This document shows, piece by piece, positions 51,001 through 59,164 of a stretch of 64,000 bases of DNA (the first letter of the stretch is position 1; every line of letters starts with the position of its first letter). The DNA comes from JAJFUE01 sp039683515 (GTDB lineage: Bacteria > Sumerlaeota > Sumerlaeia > MVZB01). Under the pieces are notes generated by a model. That model ran no database searches, was not told the DNA's origin, and worked only from the letters and a program-made list of their open reading frames with translations. The stretch spans positions 62,001 to 126,000 of the forward strand of contig JBDKRG010000009.1 in NCBI GenBank assembly GCA_039683515.1. Direction: 5' to 3'. Made by a program: the position numbers and the translations under genes.

Positions 51001-51036
51001 GTGCTCGTGCTCGTGCTCGTAATCGTAATCGAAAAT
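51001..51036. repeat. Hexanucleotide tract, copy 4
   Basis: Three GTGCTC units and two GTAATC units, then GAAAAT, just after the glgC stop. An AGCCCGAGCGTAAGCGAGGG unit follows. Confidence 0.85.
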
Positions 51037-51095
51037 GCAGTAGCCCGAGCGTAAGCGAGGGACTCATACCAAGACCATCACGACACGTAATCCAC

Positions 51096-51908
51096 ATGAA
51101 TCCTCAACCCTCCAACCATTCACTCTTCTCCCCCCTCGCCCAGCCGCGCGTCTGGGTCATCCTGCTTTGGGCCTTGACCTTCGCCGTCGCCGCCGCCGGC
51201 TTCGACCGCTACCAGCGCCATCTGCGCGACGAGGCCGCCGGCCAGAAGATCCTGCTCGTCTCCGACCAGTCGCCGGGCGACAACCAACGCGCCGAGCTGC
51301 TCAAGAAAATGGAATCCGAGCCGGGCGTCGCCTCGGCGGCGTGGATCTCCCCGGCCGACCAGGCGCGCCGCATCCAGGGCCAGTTCCCCGACGAAAGCTG
51401 GCGCGAGGCGTTCCCCGCCAACGAGGCGTGGCTCCCGTGGATGCTGGAGGTCAGCCCGGCCGACCCGCTCCGCAACCGCGACCTGCTCACCGCGTTCATC
51501 GCCCAGCGCCGGCAGGAAGGCGGCTGGCAGGTCTACTGGGACGGCTCGACGCTCGACTCGCTCATCGCCCGTTCCAACTCGGCCGCCATCACCACCCTCG
51601 TCTTCGCGCTTCTGATCTTCGCGATCGGCGGCCTGGCGCTCACGCAGATGCCGCGCTCGCTCCGCCCGGTCGCCGAGGTCATCGAATCCACGCTGATCGC
51701 CTTCATCGTGATCATTGCTCTCTGGGCGGCGGCGGCGCTTGCGGGCGCATGGGCCGACGGCCGCGCGCTCGCCGTCGCCGCCGCGACCGGTTTCATTCTT
51801 GCCTGTTTTGTTGCCCCCATGCTAAGACTGCGCCGGGTACCCGGCCTGCCCGCGAAATCCACTTTCTCGACCACGGTCACGGAGGCTCCCGATGAACGAA
51901 TTCGGTAA
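51096..51908 (+). CDS. FtsX-like membrane protein without FtsE
   Basis: A 270-residue protein with the FtsX plan: N-terminal membrane segment (VWVILLWALTFAVAAAGF, about 19-36), an exported domain of about 130 residues (KKMESEPGVASAAWISPADQ is like the start of FtsX extracellular domains), then three C-terminal segments (TTLVFALLIFAIGGLAL, STLIAFIVIIALWAAAALAG, LAVAAATGFILACFVAPML). FtsX normally works with the ATPase FtsE to activate cell-wall hydrolases; no ftsE is adjacent. The assignment rests on topology and weak motif similarity. Its 3' end overlaps the RidA gene by 17 bases. Confidence 0.55.
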   Translation: MNPQPSNHSLFSPLAQPRVWVILLWALTFAVAAAGFDRYQRHLRDEAAGQKILLVSDQSPGDNQRAELLKKMESEPGVASAAWISPADQARRIQGQFPDESWREAFPANEAWLPWMLEVSPADPLRNRDLLTAFIAQRRQEGGWQVYWDGSTLDSLIARSNSAAITTLVFALLIFAIGGLALTQMPRSLRPVAEVIESTLIAFIVIIALWAAAALAGAWADGRALAVAAATGFILACFVAPMLRLRRVPGLPAKSTFSTTVTEAPDERIR

Positions 51909-52320
51909 AGTCGTCATTGATGTTGGCACCGCCCCCAAGGCGATCGGCCCTTACAGCCAGGCGATCAAGAGCGGCAACCTGGTGTTCCTGTCGATGCAAA
52001 TCGCGCTCGACCCCAAGACCGGCGAAATGGTCGGCGGCAACGACGTCGCGGCCCAGGCGCGCCGAGCCCTGCAAAACATCCAGGCGATCCTCGATGCCTC
52101 GGGCTCGGCCCTGGCCCGCATCGTGCGCACGACGGTCTTCCTCGCCGACATGGCCGAATACGAGGCCGTCAACAAGGTCTACGCCGAGTTCTTCAACTAC
52201 GAGCCGCCCGCGCGCACCGCGGTCCAGGTCTCGGCCCTGCCGCGCGGCGCCCGCGTCGGCATCGACGTCATCGCCACCTGCAAGACCGAGGAAGCCCAGT
52301 TCGGCGGCAGCAAGTTTTAA
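51892..52320 (+). CDS. RidA-family protein, Glu120 position changed
   Basis: A 142-residue YjgF/YER057c/UK114 protein. GPYSQAIKSGNLVFLSMQI and PARTAVQVSALPRGARVGID match the family. The arginine equivalent to E. coli Arg105 is present (PAR). The residue aligned with Glu120, which orients the catalytic water in true RidA deaminases, is Gly, and the next acidic residue is Asp. It may therefore belong to a Rid subfamily with a different substrate. GGAGG precedes the ATG, which lies inside the FtsX-like gene. Confidence 0.9.
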   Translation: MNEFGKVVIDVGTAPKAIGPYSQAIKSGNLVFLSMQIALDPKTGEMVGGNDVAAQARRALQNIQAILDASGSALARIVRTTVFLADMAEYEAVNKVYAEFFNYEPPARTAVQVSALPRGARVGIDVIATCKTEEAQFGGSKF

Positions 52321-52479
52321 GTAGGCTGACGCGTTTCCAATCGGTAAGATCGTAGCTGCTTTTGCCGAACCGCATAGCGGTTCGAACAAGCGATGGGATA
52401 TGAGGGATGAGCCATGAGATTTTTTCTCATCGCTCATCTCTCATCGCTCATCTCCAATTCGCACCCAAGCAATGACATC

Positions 52480-53178
52480 GTGTCCGAACCCACCCACCGC
52501 CCCAAGCTCTCCGTCATCGTTCCGGTTCTGAACGAACAGCGCACGATCCGGCAGATCCTCGCCAAGGTCCGCGCCGTCCCGATCGACATGGAAATCATCG
52601 TCGTCGACGGCGGCAGCACCGACGGCACCAAGGAACTGCTCAAAGAGGAAGAGGGCGTCGCCGGCACGCGCGTCGTCTACGAGCCGTGCCCGCGCGGCCG
52701 CGGCAGCGGCATCAAGGAAGGCCTCGCCGTCGCCACCGGCCAGATCGTCATCTTCCAGGACGCCGACCTGGAGGTCGACCCGGTCGAATACCCCAAGCTC
52801 ATCGCGCCGCTCGAAAACAACGAATGCGACGTGGTTTTCGGCTCGCGCTTCCTCGCCGGCCCGCCGCGCATGACGTTCCTGCAATACTGGGGCAACCGCG
52901 TCGTCAACATCGCGGCCAACATCCTCTACGGCACGCGCCTGACCGACATCGAGACCTGCTACCAGGTCTTCCCGCTCGAGGCGATCCGCGGCATCACGCT
53001 CGAGAACAACAAGTTCGCGTTCACGGTCGAGCTGTGCGTCAAGCTCATCAAGGCCGGCTACCGGATCCAGGAGATCCCGATCGGCTACGAGCCGCGCACC
53101 AAGGCCGAAGGCAAAAAAGTCTACTGGGGCGACGGCGTCGCCTCGCTCTGGACCCTCTTGAAATATCGCTTCAAGTAA
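52480..53178 (+). CDS. Family 2 glycosyltransferase, dolichyl-phosphate-mannose-synthase-like
   Basis: About 232 residues from GTG 52480. GT-A fold signatures: LSVIVPVLNEQRTIRQIL, IIVVDGGSTDGT and FQDADLEVDP (metal-binding DAD), plus FGSRF and GVASLWTLLKYRFK. Such enzymes move a sugar from NDP-sugar to polyprenyl phosphate, which would supply the GT-C enzymes at 27638 and 43489. An in-frame ATG at 52414 would start within a CTCATCGCTCATCTCTCATCG repeat and is less likely. No C-terminal membrane segment, so it is the soluble or peripheral form. Confidence 0.85.
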   Translation: MSEPTHRPKLSVIVPVLNEQRTIRQILAKVRAVPIDMEIIVVDGGSTDGTKELLKEEEGVAGTRVVYEPCPRGRGSGIKEGLAVATGQIVIFQDADLEVDPVEYPKLIAPLENNECDVVFGSRFLAGPPRMTFLQYWGNRVVNIAANILYGTRLTDIETCYQVFPLEAIRGITLENNKFAFTVELCVKLIKAGYRIQEIPIGYEPRTKAEGKKVYWGDGVASLWTLLKYRFK

Positions 53179-53185
53179 CGAGCCT

Positions 53186-53240
53186 ACAGGCCCCATAGGT
53201 CCAATAGGCCCCAGGTCCCATGCGTCCCATATGTCCCATT
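53186..53240. repeat. CCCATAGGTCC-type tract
   Basis: Degenerate tandem units of the type CCATAGGTCCAATAGGCCCC. The family resumes at 53381-53440, on the other side of the small element at 53241-53380, so that element looks inserted into it. Related tracts are at about 37303-37337 and 62946-62975. Confidence 0.6.
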
Positions 53241-53380
53241 AGAGCGCCTGACAAAAGTTATCGGTTCGTGCTCGTGCTCGTGCTCGTAATCGTAATCGTA
53301 ATCGAACCAATCACCGACTCTTGAAACTGATAACCATTGGGATCGTGCTGATTGCCGGAAAACTTTTGTCAACCGCTTTA
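53241..53380. mobile_element. MITE-like element with hexanucleotide core, copy A
   Basis: The left end GAGCGCCTGACAAAAGTT (53242-53259) and the complement of the right end AACTTTTGTCAACCGCTT (53361-53378) match at about 15 of 18 positions. TTA flanks both ends (53239-53241, 53378-53380), compatible with a short target duplication. Inside are three GTGCTC and three GTAATC units, then AACCAATCACCGACTCTTGA and onward. A second copy begins at 63893. There is no coding capacity, so movement would need an enzyme elsewhere. Confidence 0.6.
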
Positions 53381-53465
53381 GTCCCATAGGACCTATGCTC
53401 CCATAGGTCCCATAAGTCCTATCAGTCCTATCTATCTCGTCTAATTACCCTGTCTCTATCGGAGC

Positions 53466-53530
53466 GCCCGCTTCAGCGGGCCGAATGGGTTGCCACCGGC
53501 TTCAGCCGGTGGTCAGTGAACCTTTTTTTT
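53466..53530. repeat. Double-hairpin repeat, copy 2
   Basis: GCCCGCTTCAGCGGGC hairpin, CGAATGGGTTG linker, CCACCGGCTTCAGCCGGTGG hairpin, then eight T. It matches 45826-45886 over about 60 bases. Confidence 0.8.
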
Positions 53531-53552
53531 CGGCAGCACGCTCGTTACGCTC

Positions 53553-54479
53553 CTACGGAGCTTTTGGGGCTTCCGTCGGCCCCACGATGAAAATATCCCC
53601 CTCGCTGATCTCCCCGTTCGTCGGGTCGTATCGATACCCAACCAGTTTCTCCGGCAATGTGCCGTCCGCCGCCGGCTTTAGCCCGTCCAGTTCCTCCGGC
53701 CTGATATCGAACACGCAATTCGGCCCGGCGCTGATCATGATGTAAGCGCCCGGATCCCACCGGTGATAGGCATACGTCCGCTTTTCGTCGAGGCAGCGAA
53801 ATAGATCGTCCCAATACTCCTTGAAGAAATTCGCGGGCGAATCCGTCGTGCCGCGATCGTTCGTGAACGTCGGCATCGCCGAGCCCGATTTCCACATCAA
53901 TCGCTTCGCCGGATCGGTCGTCGACGGCGGATACTCATGATGCTGCGCCCGGTAAGCTTCCAAACTCGACGCAATCTCTTTCATATACCACCCGACAACT
54001 GCGGCCCGACTACGCGGTGTCGGCCAGTGCATTCCCGACAAACTCATGATCCAGATTGTGATGATGATGCAGGTGCAAATCAGCGCAACCATCACACGCC
54101 ATACCCGCAACTTGGGAACATCATTTAACGCCGCGACGAACCCGATCAAGCCAAGCAAAATCGGAAAATACGACATCAAGCCAATGAGCGCGGTGAAACC
54201 AAAACAGGCAATCCCCGCCCAAAACAACTTGGATCGCTTTTCCGTAAAAAGAACCGCCAGATACGTCAGCATGAACCCGAACGGGATCAGCGGCCAATCG
54301 CCGATGACCATGTTATACGAAGTGGCCTCGACGAACGTTTTCGCATGCCAGCTTAAAATCCAGGCGATCAAAGGCCGGACGCAACACAGCACCCCGGCAA
54401 CCATCATCACGATCGGCCATATACGCCGCACGCGCTTTGATGAATTGGTGGTTTTATCCAATTCGGTTCCAGACTGCAT
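53553..54479 (-). CDS. Membrane protein with pseudopilin-head-like C-terminal domain
   Basis: A 308-residue protein with four to five membrane segments in the first 165 residues (VMMVAGVLCCVRPLIAWIL, FGFMLTYLAVLF, CFGFTALIGLMSYF, VALICTCIIITIWIM). The C-terminal part (about 175-300) has MKEIASSLEAYRAQHHEYPP, GAYIMISAGPNCVFDI and YDPTNGEISEGDIFIVG, the same phrases that follow the pilin helix in GspG-like proteins such as the 13358 gene. There is no prepilin signal here. The ATG overlaps the nuclease stop by one base, so the two are cotranslated. Function unknown. Confidence 0.6.
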   Translation of the reverse strand: MQSGTELDKTTNSSKRVRRIWPIVMMVAGVLCCVRPLIAWILSWHAKTFVEATSYNMVIGDWPLIPFGFMLTYLAVLFTEKRSKLFWAGIACFGFTALIGLMSYFPILLGLIGFVAALNDVPKLRVWRVMVALICTCIIITIWIMSLSGMHWPTPRSRAAVVGWYMKEIASSLEAYRAQHHEYPPSTTDPAKRLMWKSGSAMPTFTNDRGTTDSPANFFKEYWDDLFRCLDEKRTYAYHRWDPGAYIMISAGPNCVFDIRPEELDGLKPAADGTLPEKLVGYRYDPTNGEISEGDIFIVGPTEAPKAP

Positions 54480-55156
54480 TACTGAAGTGACTTGACGACT
54501 CGCTCGGCCAGTTCCCGCCCGATCCCCGGCGTCTTGGCGATCTCTTCCAGGCTCGCGGCCTTGAGCGCGCTGATCGACCCGAACCGCTCCATGAGCATCG
54601 CGGCCTTGTTCTTGCCCAGCCCCGGCACTTTCTGAAGCGCCGCGAGCTGCACGGCGTCTGTTCCCAGCGCCTTGGGCTTTTTGCCGCTCGCGCTTGCCGG
54701 CTTGATCGTATCCGTCGGCGGTTCAAAGTTCATCTTCGCGCCCGCCTGCCGGTCGACGCGCCGCGCGAGTTCCACGACCCACTGAACCGTGTGGTCGAAA
54801 TCATGGCTCCGGACCATCGGGATCCGCCAGTCAATCTGGATCGAAAGCATCGCCTGGCGCACTTCGACGGGGTCCATCCCGGCCAGCGCCATCGCGTTGA
54901 ACGGCCCCTCGACGATGACGATCGGCCGCGTCTCCTTGAGCCGCGCCAGCCGGTCGAGCTGGCTGTCCAGCCGCCGGTCGAGCAGCGACGCCACGAAATC
55001 GGCCGCCGTCTTGCGCTCGATCAAAAACGCCTCGCCGATGGCGATGTCGCCCAATTCGAGCCGCGCCACGACCGGCGCGCGCCCGAGCTGCCGCGCGATC
55101 GAAGCCGCCAGCTCCACCCCGCGCTCCCGATCGTCAATCGTGACCTGAACCGCCAT
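54479..55156 (-). CDS. XPF/ERCC4-type nuclease with helix-hairpin-helix domain
   Basis: A 225-residue protein. The nuclease core has IDDRERG (7-13), GDIAI (36-40) and IERKTAADF (46-54), the GD-x(n)-ERK-x3-D motif of the XPF/Hef family. The C-terminal (HhH)2 region reads LQKVPGLGKNKAAMLMERFG and IAKTPGIGRELAERVVKSLQ. It probably cuts branched or flapped DNA. Families of this kind are mainly archaeal and eukaryotic; a helicase-less form in bacteria is less common. Its neighbour is a membrane protein with no evident link to repair. Confidence 0.85.
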   Translation of the reverse strand: MAVQVTIDDRERGVELAASIARQLGRAPVVARLELGDIAIGEAFLIERKTAADFVASLLDRRLDSQLDRLARLKETRPIVIVEGPFNAMALAGMDPVEVRQAMLSIQIDWRIPMVRSHDFDHTVQWVVELARRVDRQAGAKMNFEPPTDTIKPASASGKKPKALGTDAVQLAALQKVPGLGKNKAAMLMERFGSISALKAASLEEIAKTPGIGRELAERVVKSLQ

Positions 55157-55325
55157 GGGCTGAATTCCAATCGTTCAAAAATCGATCAGAATCGTTCAAA
55201 ATTCTAAATTGCTCCCAAACCGGAGGCTGCTGGAATCCACGGTGTTGTGGGAATGATTATCTTTCTCATTCTTCATTTCCACAATTTTGTTTCGAATTTA
55301 AGAAATTTTGACTGATTGTTTCTGA
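55157..55325. other. AT-rich spacer with TTTGTTTCGAATTT
   Basis: No gene is seen. It contains AATCGTTCAAAATTCTAAAT and the 14-mer TTTGTTTCGAATTT (55286-55299), which is also in the 25469-25834 spacer. Confidence 0.45.
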
Positions 55326-56321
55326 TTAGATTTCTGGATTTTGGCCGGCCAGCAGGTAAAGCACCGCCATCCGCACCGCCACGCCGTTGGTCACCTGGCG
55401 GTTGATCACCGAGTGCGGGCCGTCGGCGACGTCCTGGTCGATCTCCACGCCGCGGTTGACCGGCCCCGGGTGCATGATCATCACGTCCGGCTTGGCCGCC
55501 TGCAATCTTTCCCTCGTGATGCCGTAGAGCAGCCTGTATTCGCGGATCGACGGGAAGTAATTGGAGGTCATCCGTTCATGCTGGATCCGCAGGATGTTGA
55601 TGACGTCGGCGCCCTCGATCCCGTGCATGAGGTCGTGGCAGATCCGCACGCCGAACTGCTCGAACGTGCGCGGCACGAGCGTCGTCGGCCCGACGAGCGT
55701 CACCTCCGCGCCGAGCTTCGTCAGGGCGTAGATATTGCTGCGCGCGACGCGGCTGTGCAGGATGTCGCCGACGATTGCGACCTTGAGCCCCTCGAACCGC
55801 CCCTTTTGTTCCCAGATCGTGAACGAGTCGAGCAGGCCCTGCGTCGGGTGCTCGTGCGTGCCGTCGCCGGCGTTGACGACGCTCGCCGCCACGCGCTTCG
55901 ACAACAGGTTCGGCGCGCCCGACTGGCTGTGCCGCATCACGATGATGTCGACGCCCATCGCCTCGATCGTCCGCGCCGTGTCGATCAGGGTCTCGCCCTT
56001 GGCGACGCTCGACGTCCCGATCGAAAACCCGATCGTGTCGGCGCTCAGCCGCTTGGCTGCCAGCTCAAAGCTCGTCCGGGTGCGGGTCGAGTTCTCGTAG
56101 AAAAGCGTGCAGACGGTCTTGCCGCGCAGGGCGGGAACCTTCTTGATCGAACGGCCGAAAATCTCTTTAAAACCACGGGCATTCTCGAGAATGATCCGCA
56201 GCTCGTCGGCGCTCATGGACTCCAGGTCGAGCAGGTGTTTGCGGCGAAATACCGGCCCCTGCGCGTGACCTGAGCGGTCGGCGTTCTGTTCGTGGCCGGC
56301 GGACGGGGTGTGACGTACCAT
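55326..56321 (-). CDS. pyrB: Aspartate carbamoyltransferase catalytic subunit
   Basis: A 331-residue PyrB, which joins carbamoyl phosphate and aspartate in pyrimidine synthesis. Carbamoyl-phosphate motif STRTRTSFE and the aspartate-loop region HPGPVNRGVEID are present, with HPTQGLLDSF in between. ATG 56321 gives about 25 extra N-terminal residues before HLLDLESMSADELR; a later non-ATG start is possible. No pyrC or pyrI follows. Confidence 0.95.
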   Translation of the reverse strand: MVRHTPSAGHEQNADRSGHAQGPVFRRKHLLDLESMSADELRIILENARGFKEIFGRSIKKVPALRGKTVCTLFYENSTRTRTSFELAAKRLSADTIGFSIGTSSVAKGETLIDTARTIEAMGVDIIVMRHSQSGAPNLLSKRVAASVVNAGDGTHEHPTQGLLDSFTIWEQKGRFEGLKVAIVGDILHSRVARSNIYALTKLGAEVTLVGPTTLVPRTFEQFGVRICHDLMHGIEGADVINILRIQHERMTSNYFPSIREYRLLYGITRERLQAAKPDVMIMHPGPVNRGVEIDQDVADGPHSVINRQVTNGVAVRMAVLYLLAGQNPEI

Positions 56322-56405
56322 ACTGAAAAGGCATCATGGCAACATCTTCAGAGAAAATCAATGGCGGTTTTGGATTTATTATTTCAACATGTTCCCGGCC
56401 CAAGT

Positions 56406-56480
56406 CACTCAGGACTCAGCACTCAGGACTCAGCACTCAGGACTCAGCACTCAGGACTCAGCACTCAGGACTCAGGACTC
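56406..56480. repeat. Tandem ACTCAGGACTCAGC repeat before glycosyltransferase
   Basis: About five tandem 14-bp units of ACTCAGGACTCAGC end 4 bases before the ATG at 56485, so the tract occupies the place of the 5' leader and ribosome-binding site. The same units occur at about 36248-36276. Confidence 0.85.
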
Positions 56481-56484
56481 TTTA

Positions 56485-57627
56485 ATGGCACGCCCACTCC
56501 ACGTCCTCCACATCGCCTCGACCTCCCAGATGGGGGGCGCCGAGCGCATGACCATGGAATACATCCGCAACGCCGACCCCAGCCGCGTCCTGCCCGAGGT
56601 CCTCTCCATCATGGGCCCCGGTCACCTGACGCTCCTGGCCAGCCAGGCCGGCGTCGTCGCCAACAACTGGGCGATGGAGAGCCTCGCCGACCCGCGCCTG
56701 CTCCGCCGCATGGGCAAGTTCCTCGCCGCCGGCCATTTCGACGTCATCCATTGCTACGGCCTGCGCGCCGAGCTGCTCACGCGCTGGCCGGCGCAGCGAC
56801 TGGGTGTCCCCGTTATCTCCGCCATCCACTCCGTCGACCCCTGGCGCAAGTTTTACCACGTCTGGCTCGACCGCATGACCGCCGGCGGCGTGACCGCCTG
56901 GATCGCCGTCGCCGACGCCGTCCGCCAGAGCCGCATCCGCCGCGAGCATTTCCCGGCCGACAGAATCCACGTCATTTACAATGGTGTCCCCGATAAAAAA
57001 CAGCCCACCGGCGACGACCGCAACGCCGCCCGCGAGCGGCTCGGGTTAAATAGGGACACTCCGACCCTCGTCATCATCGCAAACCTCAGAGACGCCAAGG
57101 GTTATCCCGATTTGATTGAAGCCGTGGTCGAACTCCGCAAGACCCGCCCCGACCTCGTTTGCCTCTGCGCCGGCCGCGACGATTCCAATGGCGCGATCCC
57201 CAAACTCGCCGCCCAGCGCGGCGTCGCGGATTCGATGCGCTTCCTGGGGTTCGTGAGCGACACCGACGAGCTTCTGGCGGCTGCCGACGTCGCCGTCCTG
57301 AGCTCGCACTGGGAAGGCTGCCCGATCAACATCCTGGAGTCGATGCGCGCCGCCCGGGCGACCGTTTCGACCGCGGTCGGCGGCATCCCCGAGCTGATCG
57401 AAAACGAAAAAAGCGGCCTGCTCGTCCCCCCGCACGAACCGGGGACACTCGCCGCCGCCATCGAACGCCTCCTCGCCGACCCGCCCCTGCGCGACCGCCT
57501 CGCCCAGGCCGCCCGCACCCGCTTCGAGGAGCGCTTTACCATCGCCAAAATGGTCGAAGACCTCACAGCTCTCTACGAACACTACGCCTGTCAGCAAAAA
57601 TCCCAAATCTCAATCCCGAAATCCTAA
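56485..57627 (+). CDS. Family 4 glycosyltransferase
   Basis: About 380 residues, GT-B fold. The N-terminal domain begins PLHVLHIASTSQMGGAERMT; the C-terminal nucleotide-sugar site is HWEGCPINILESMRAARATV followed by VGGIPELIENEKSGLLVPP. The E-x7-E-type catalytic region is present. It resembles hexosyltransferases of exopolysaccharide or LPS synthesis. The start codon directly follows a 14-bp tandem repeat with no normal ribosome-binding site, so expression may be unusual. Confidence 0.87.
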   Translation: MARPLHVLHIASTSQMGGAERMTMEYIRNADPSRVLPEVLSIMGPGHLTLLASQAGVVANNWAMESLADPRLLRRMGKFLAAGHFDVIHCYGLRAELLTRWPAQRLGVPVISAIHSVDPWRKFYHVWLDRMTAGGVTAWIAVADAVRQSRIRREHFPADRIHVIYNGVPDKKQPTGDDRNAARERLGLNRDTPTLVIIANLRDAKGYPDLIEAVVELRKTRPDLVCLCAGRDDSNGAIPKLAAQRGVADSMRFLGFVSDTDELLAAADVAVLSSHWEGCPINILESMRAARATVSTAVGGIPELIENEKSGLLVPPHEPGTLAAAIERLLADPPLRDRLAQAARTRFEERFTIAKMVEDLTALYEHYACQQKSQISIPKS

Positions 57628-57720
57628 ACAAATCGAAAAATCCAAGGTTCGAAACCAAAATTGGATATTGGAATTTTGGAATTGTTTAGGATTTCAGTAT
57701 TCGAATTTAGGATTTTCGCT
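57604..57720. repeat. GGATTTCAGTATTCGAATTT repeat tract
   Basis: AT-rich inverted tract after the glycosyltransferase: AATCCCGAAATCCTAAACAA on one side, TTGTTTAGGATTTCAGTATT and CGAATTTAGGATTTTCG on the other. The last codons of the transferase (QISIPKS) lie in it. A related tract is at 32765-32830. Confidence 0.6.
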
Positions 57721-58920
57721 TCACCCCAAACTCTTCACATACCCCTGATAGTTCCGCTTCATCTCGGCCACGCTGTCGCCGCCGAATTTCTCGATCATCG
57801 CCTGGGCCAGGACGATCGCCAGCAGCGATTCCCCGATCACCGCGGCCGCCGGCACGGCGCACACGTCGCTTCTCTCCTTGCTCGCGTCGAACGCCTCGTG
57901 CGTGGCGAAATCGACCGACTCGATCGAGCGCATCAGCGTCGGGATCGGCTTCATCGCCGCGCGCACGACGACCGGCTCGCCGTTGCTCATCCCGCCCTCG
58001 ATCCCGCCGGCGCCGTTGGTTTTCCGGTAAAACCCGCCGCTCGGCCCGTGGCCAACCGGCCAATCTTCCGCATCCTTCGAGTAGAAGATCGGGTCGTGCA
58101 CCTGGCTGCCGGGCAGGCGCGCGCTGTCGAACCCGAGCCCGATCTCCACCCCCTTGATCGCCTGCAGCGCCATCATCGCCTGCGCGATCCGCCCGTCGAG
58201 CCGCTCGTCCCAGTTCATGACGTTGCCCAAGCCGGCCGGCACGCCGGTCGCGATCACTTCAAAGATCCCGCCGACCGTGTCGCCGGCTTTCTTGGCGTTG
58301 TCGATGATTTCCTTCATTGCCGGCTCGGCCGCCGGGTCGGCCACGCGCAGCTCGCTCGCCTCGACCAGCCGCTCGAATTCCTCGTGCGAGAACTGCTCCG
58401 TGATCTCAACATTGACCGACACGTCGCCGAGCTCGACCACGTGCGAGCACACCCGAATATCGAATTCCCTGAGCAGCGCCTTGCAGATCGCGCCGACCGC
58501 CACCTGCGTCGTCGTGGCCCTCGCCGACGCCCGCTCCAGGATGTTGCGCGCGTCCGTGTGGCCGAACTTCTGGATCCCGGCGAGGTCGGCATGGCCCGGC
58601 CGCGGCCGAGTGACGGCACGCTGGCCCTCGGCATCTTCAACAGGCTCGGCCGACATGATCGCCTGCCAGTTTTTCCAGTCGCGGTTTTCGACGACGAGCG
58701 TGATGGGGCTTCCCATGGCCAGCCCGTGGCGGACGCCCGAGACGATCCGGACGGCGTCGCGCTCGATCGTCATCCGGCCGCCGCGGCCGTAGCCGCCCTG
58801 CCGCCGCTTGAGGTCCCTGTCGATGTCGGCGGCGCTCACCGCCAGCCCGGCCGGCACCCCGCTCACGATCGCCGTAAGCTGCGGCCCGTGCGACTCCCCG
58901 GCTGTCAAGTATCTCAGCAT
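57721..58920 (-). CDS. aroC: Chorismate synthase
   Basis: A 399-residue AroC, last step of the shikimate pathway (EPSP to chorismate, FMN-dependent). MLRYLTAGESHGPQL at the N terminus, DLKRRQGGYGRGGRM, the RASARATTTQVAVGA region and GFDSARLPGSQVHD are diagnostic. The start at 58920 is preceded by AGGTGAAC. Upstream in-frame codons only translate the GTAATC repeat and are excluded. Confidence 0.95.
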   Translation of the reverse strand: MLRYLTAGESHGPQLTAIVSGVPAGLAVSAADIDRDLKRRQGGYGRGGRMTIERDAVRIVSGVRHGLAMGSPITLVVENRDWKNWQAIMSAEPVEDAEGQRAVTRPRPGHADLAGIQKFGHTDARNILERASARATTTQVAVGAICKALLREFDIRVCSHVVELGDVSVNVEITEQFSHEEFERLVEASELRVADPAAEPAMKEIIDNAKKAGDTVGGIFEVIATGVPAGLGNVMNWDERLDGRIAQAMMALQAIKGVEIGLGFDSARLPGSQVHDPIFYSKDAEDWPVGHGPSGGFYRKTNGAGGIEGGMSNGEPVVVRAAMKPIPTLMRSIESVDFATHEAFDASKERSDVCAVPAAAVIGESLLAIVLAQAMIEKFGGDSVAEMKRNYQGYVKSLG

Positions 58921-58948
58921 GTTCACCTGCCCCTTCATTTCCACCAAT

Positions 58949-59132
58949 TTCGTGCGTCGTGCGTCGTGCGTCGTAATCGTAATCGTAATCGAAATCGAAA
59001 ATCGAACAAGAAACATCATCCCATCACTTGCATAACTCGATCGCATTGTTCAATCATTTAATCTCGATGCGCTTCAGCTGTGGTTTGTTCGAGCACGATT
59101 ACGATTACGACGCACGACGCACGACGCACGAA
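58949..59132. repeat. 39-bp inverted repeat built from the hexanucleotide family
   Basis: Left arm 58949-59005: three CGTGCGT 7-mers, three GTAATC units, GAAATC, GAAAATCGA. Right arm 59090-59132 is the complement, with the same 7-mer variant; 39 bases pair perfectly across a loop of about 100 bases. It fills the divergent gap between aroC and yjbQ, so it lies in both promoter regions. Confidence 0.85.
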
Positions 59133-59164
59133 ACTGACTTAAAATATCGTATTGGAGCACTGCC

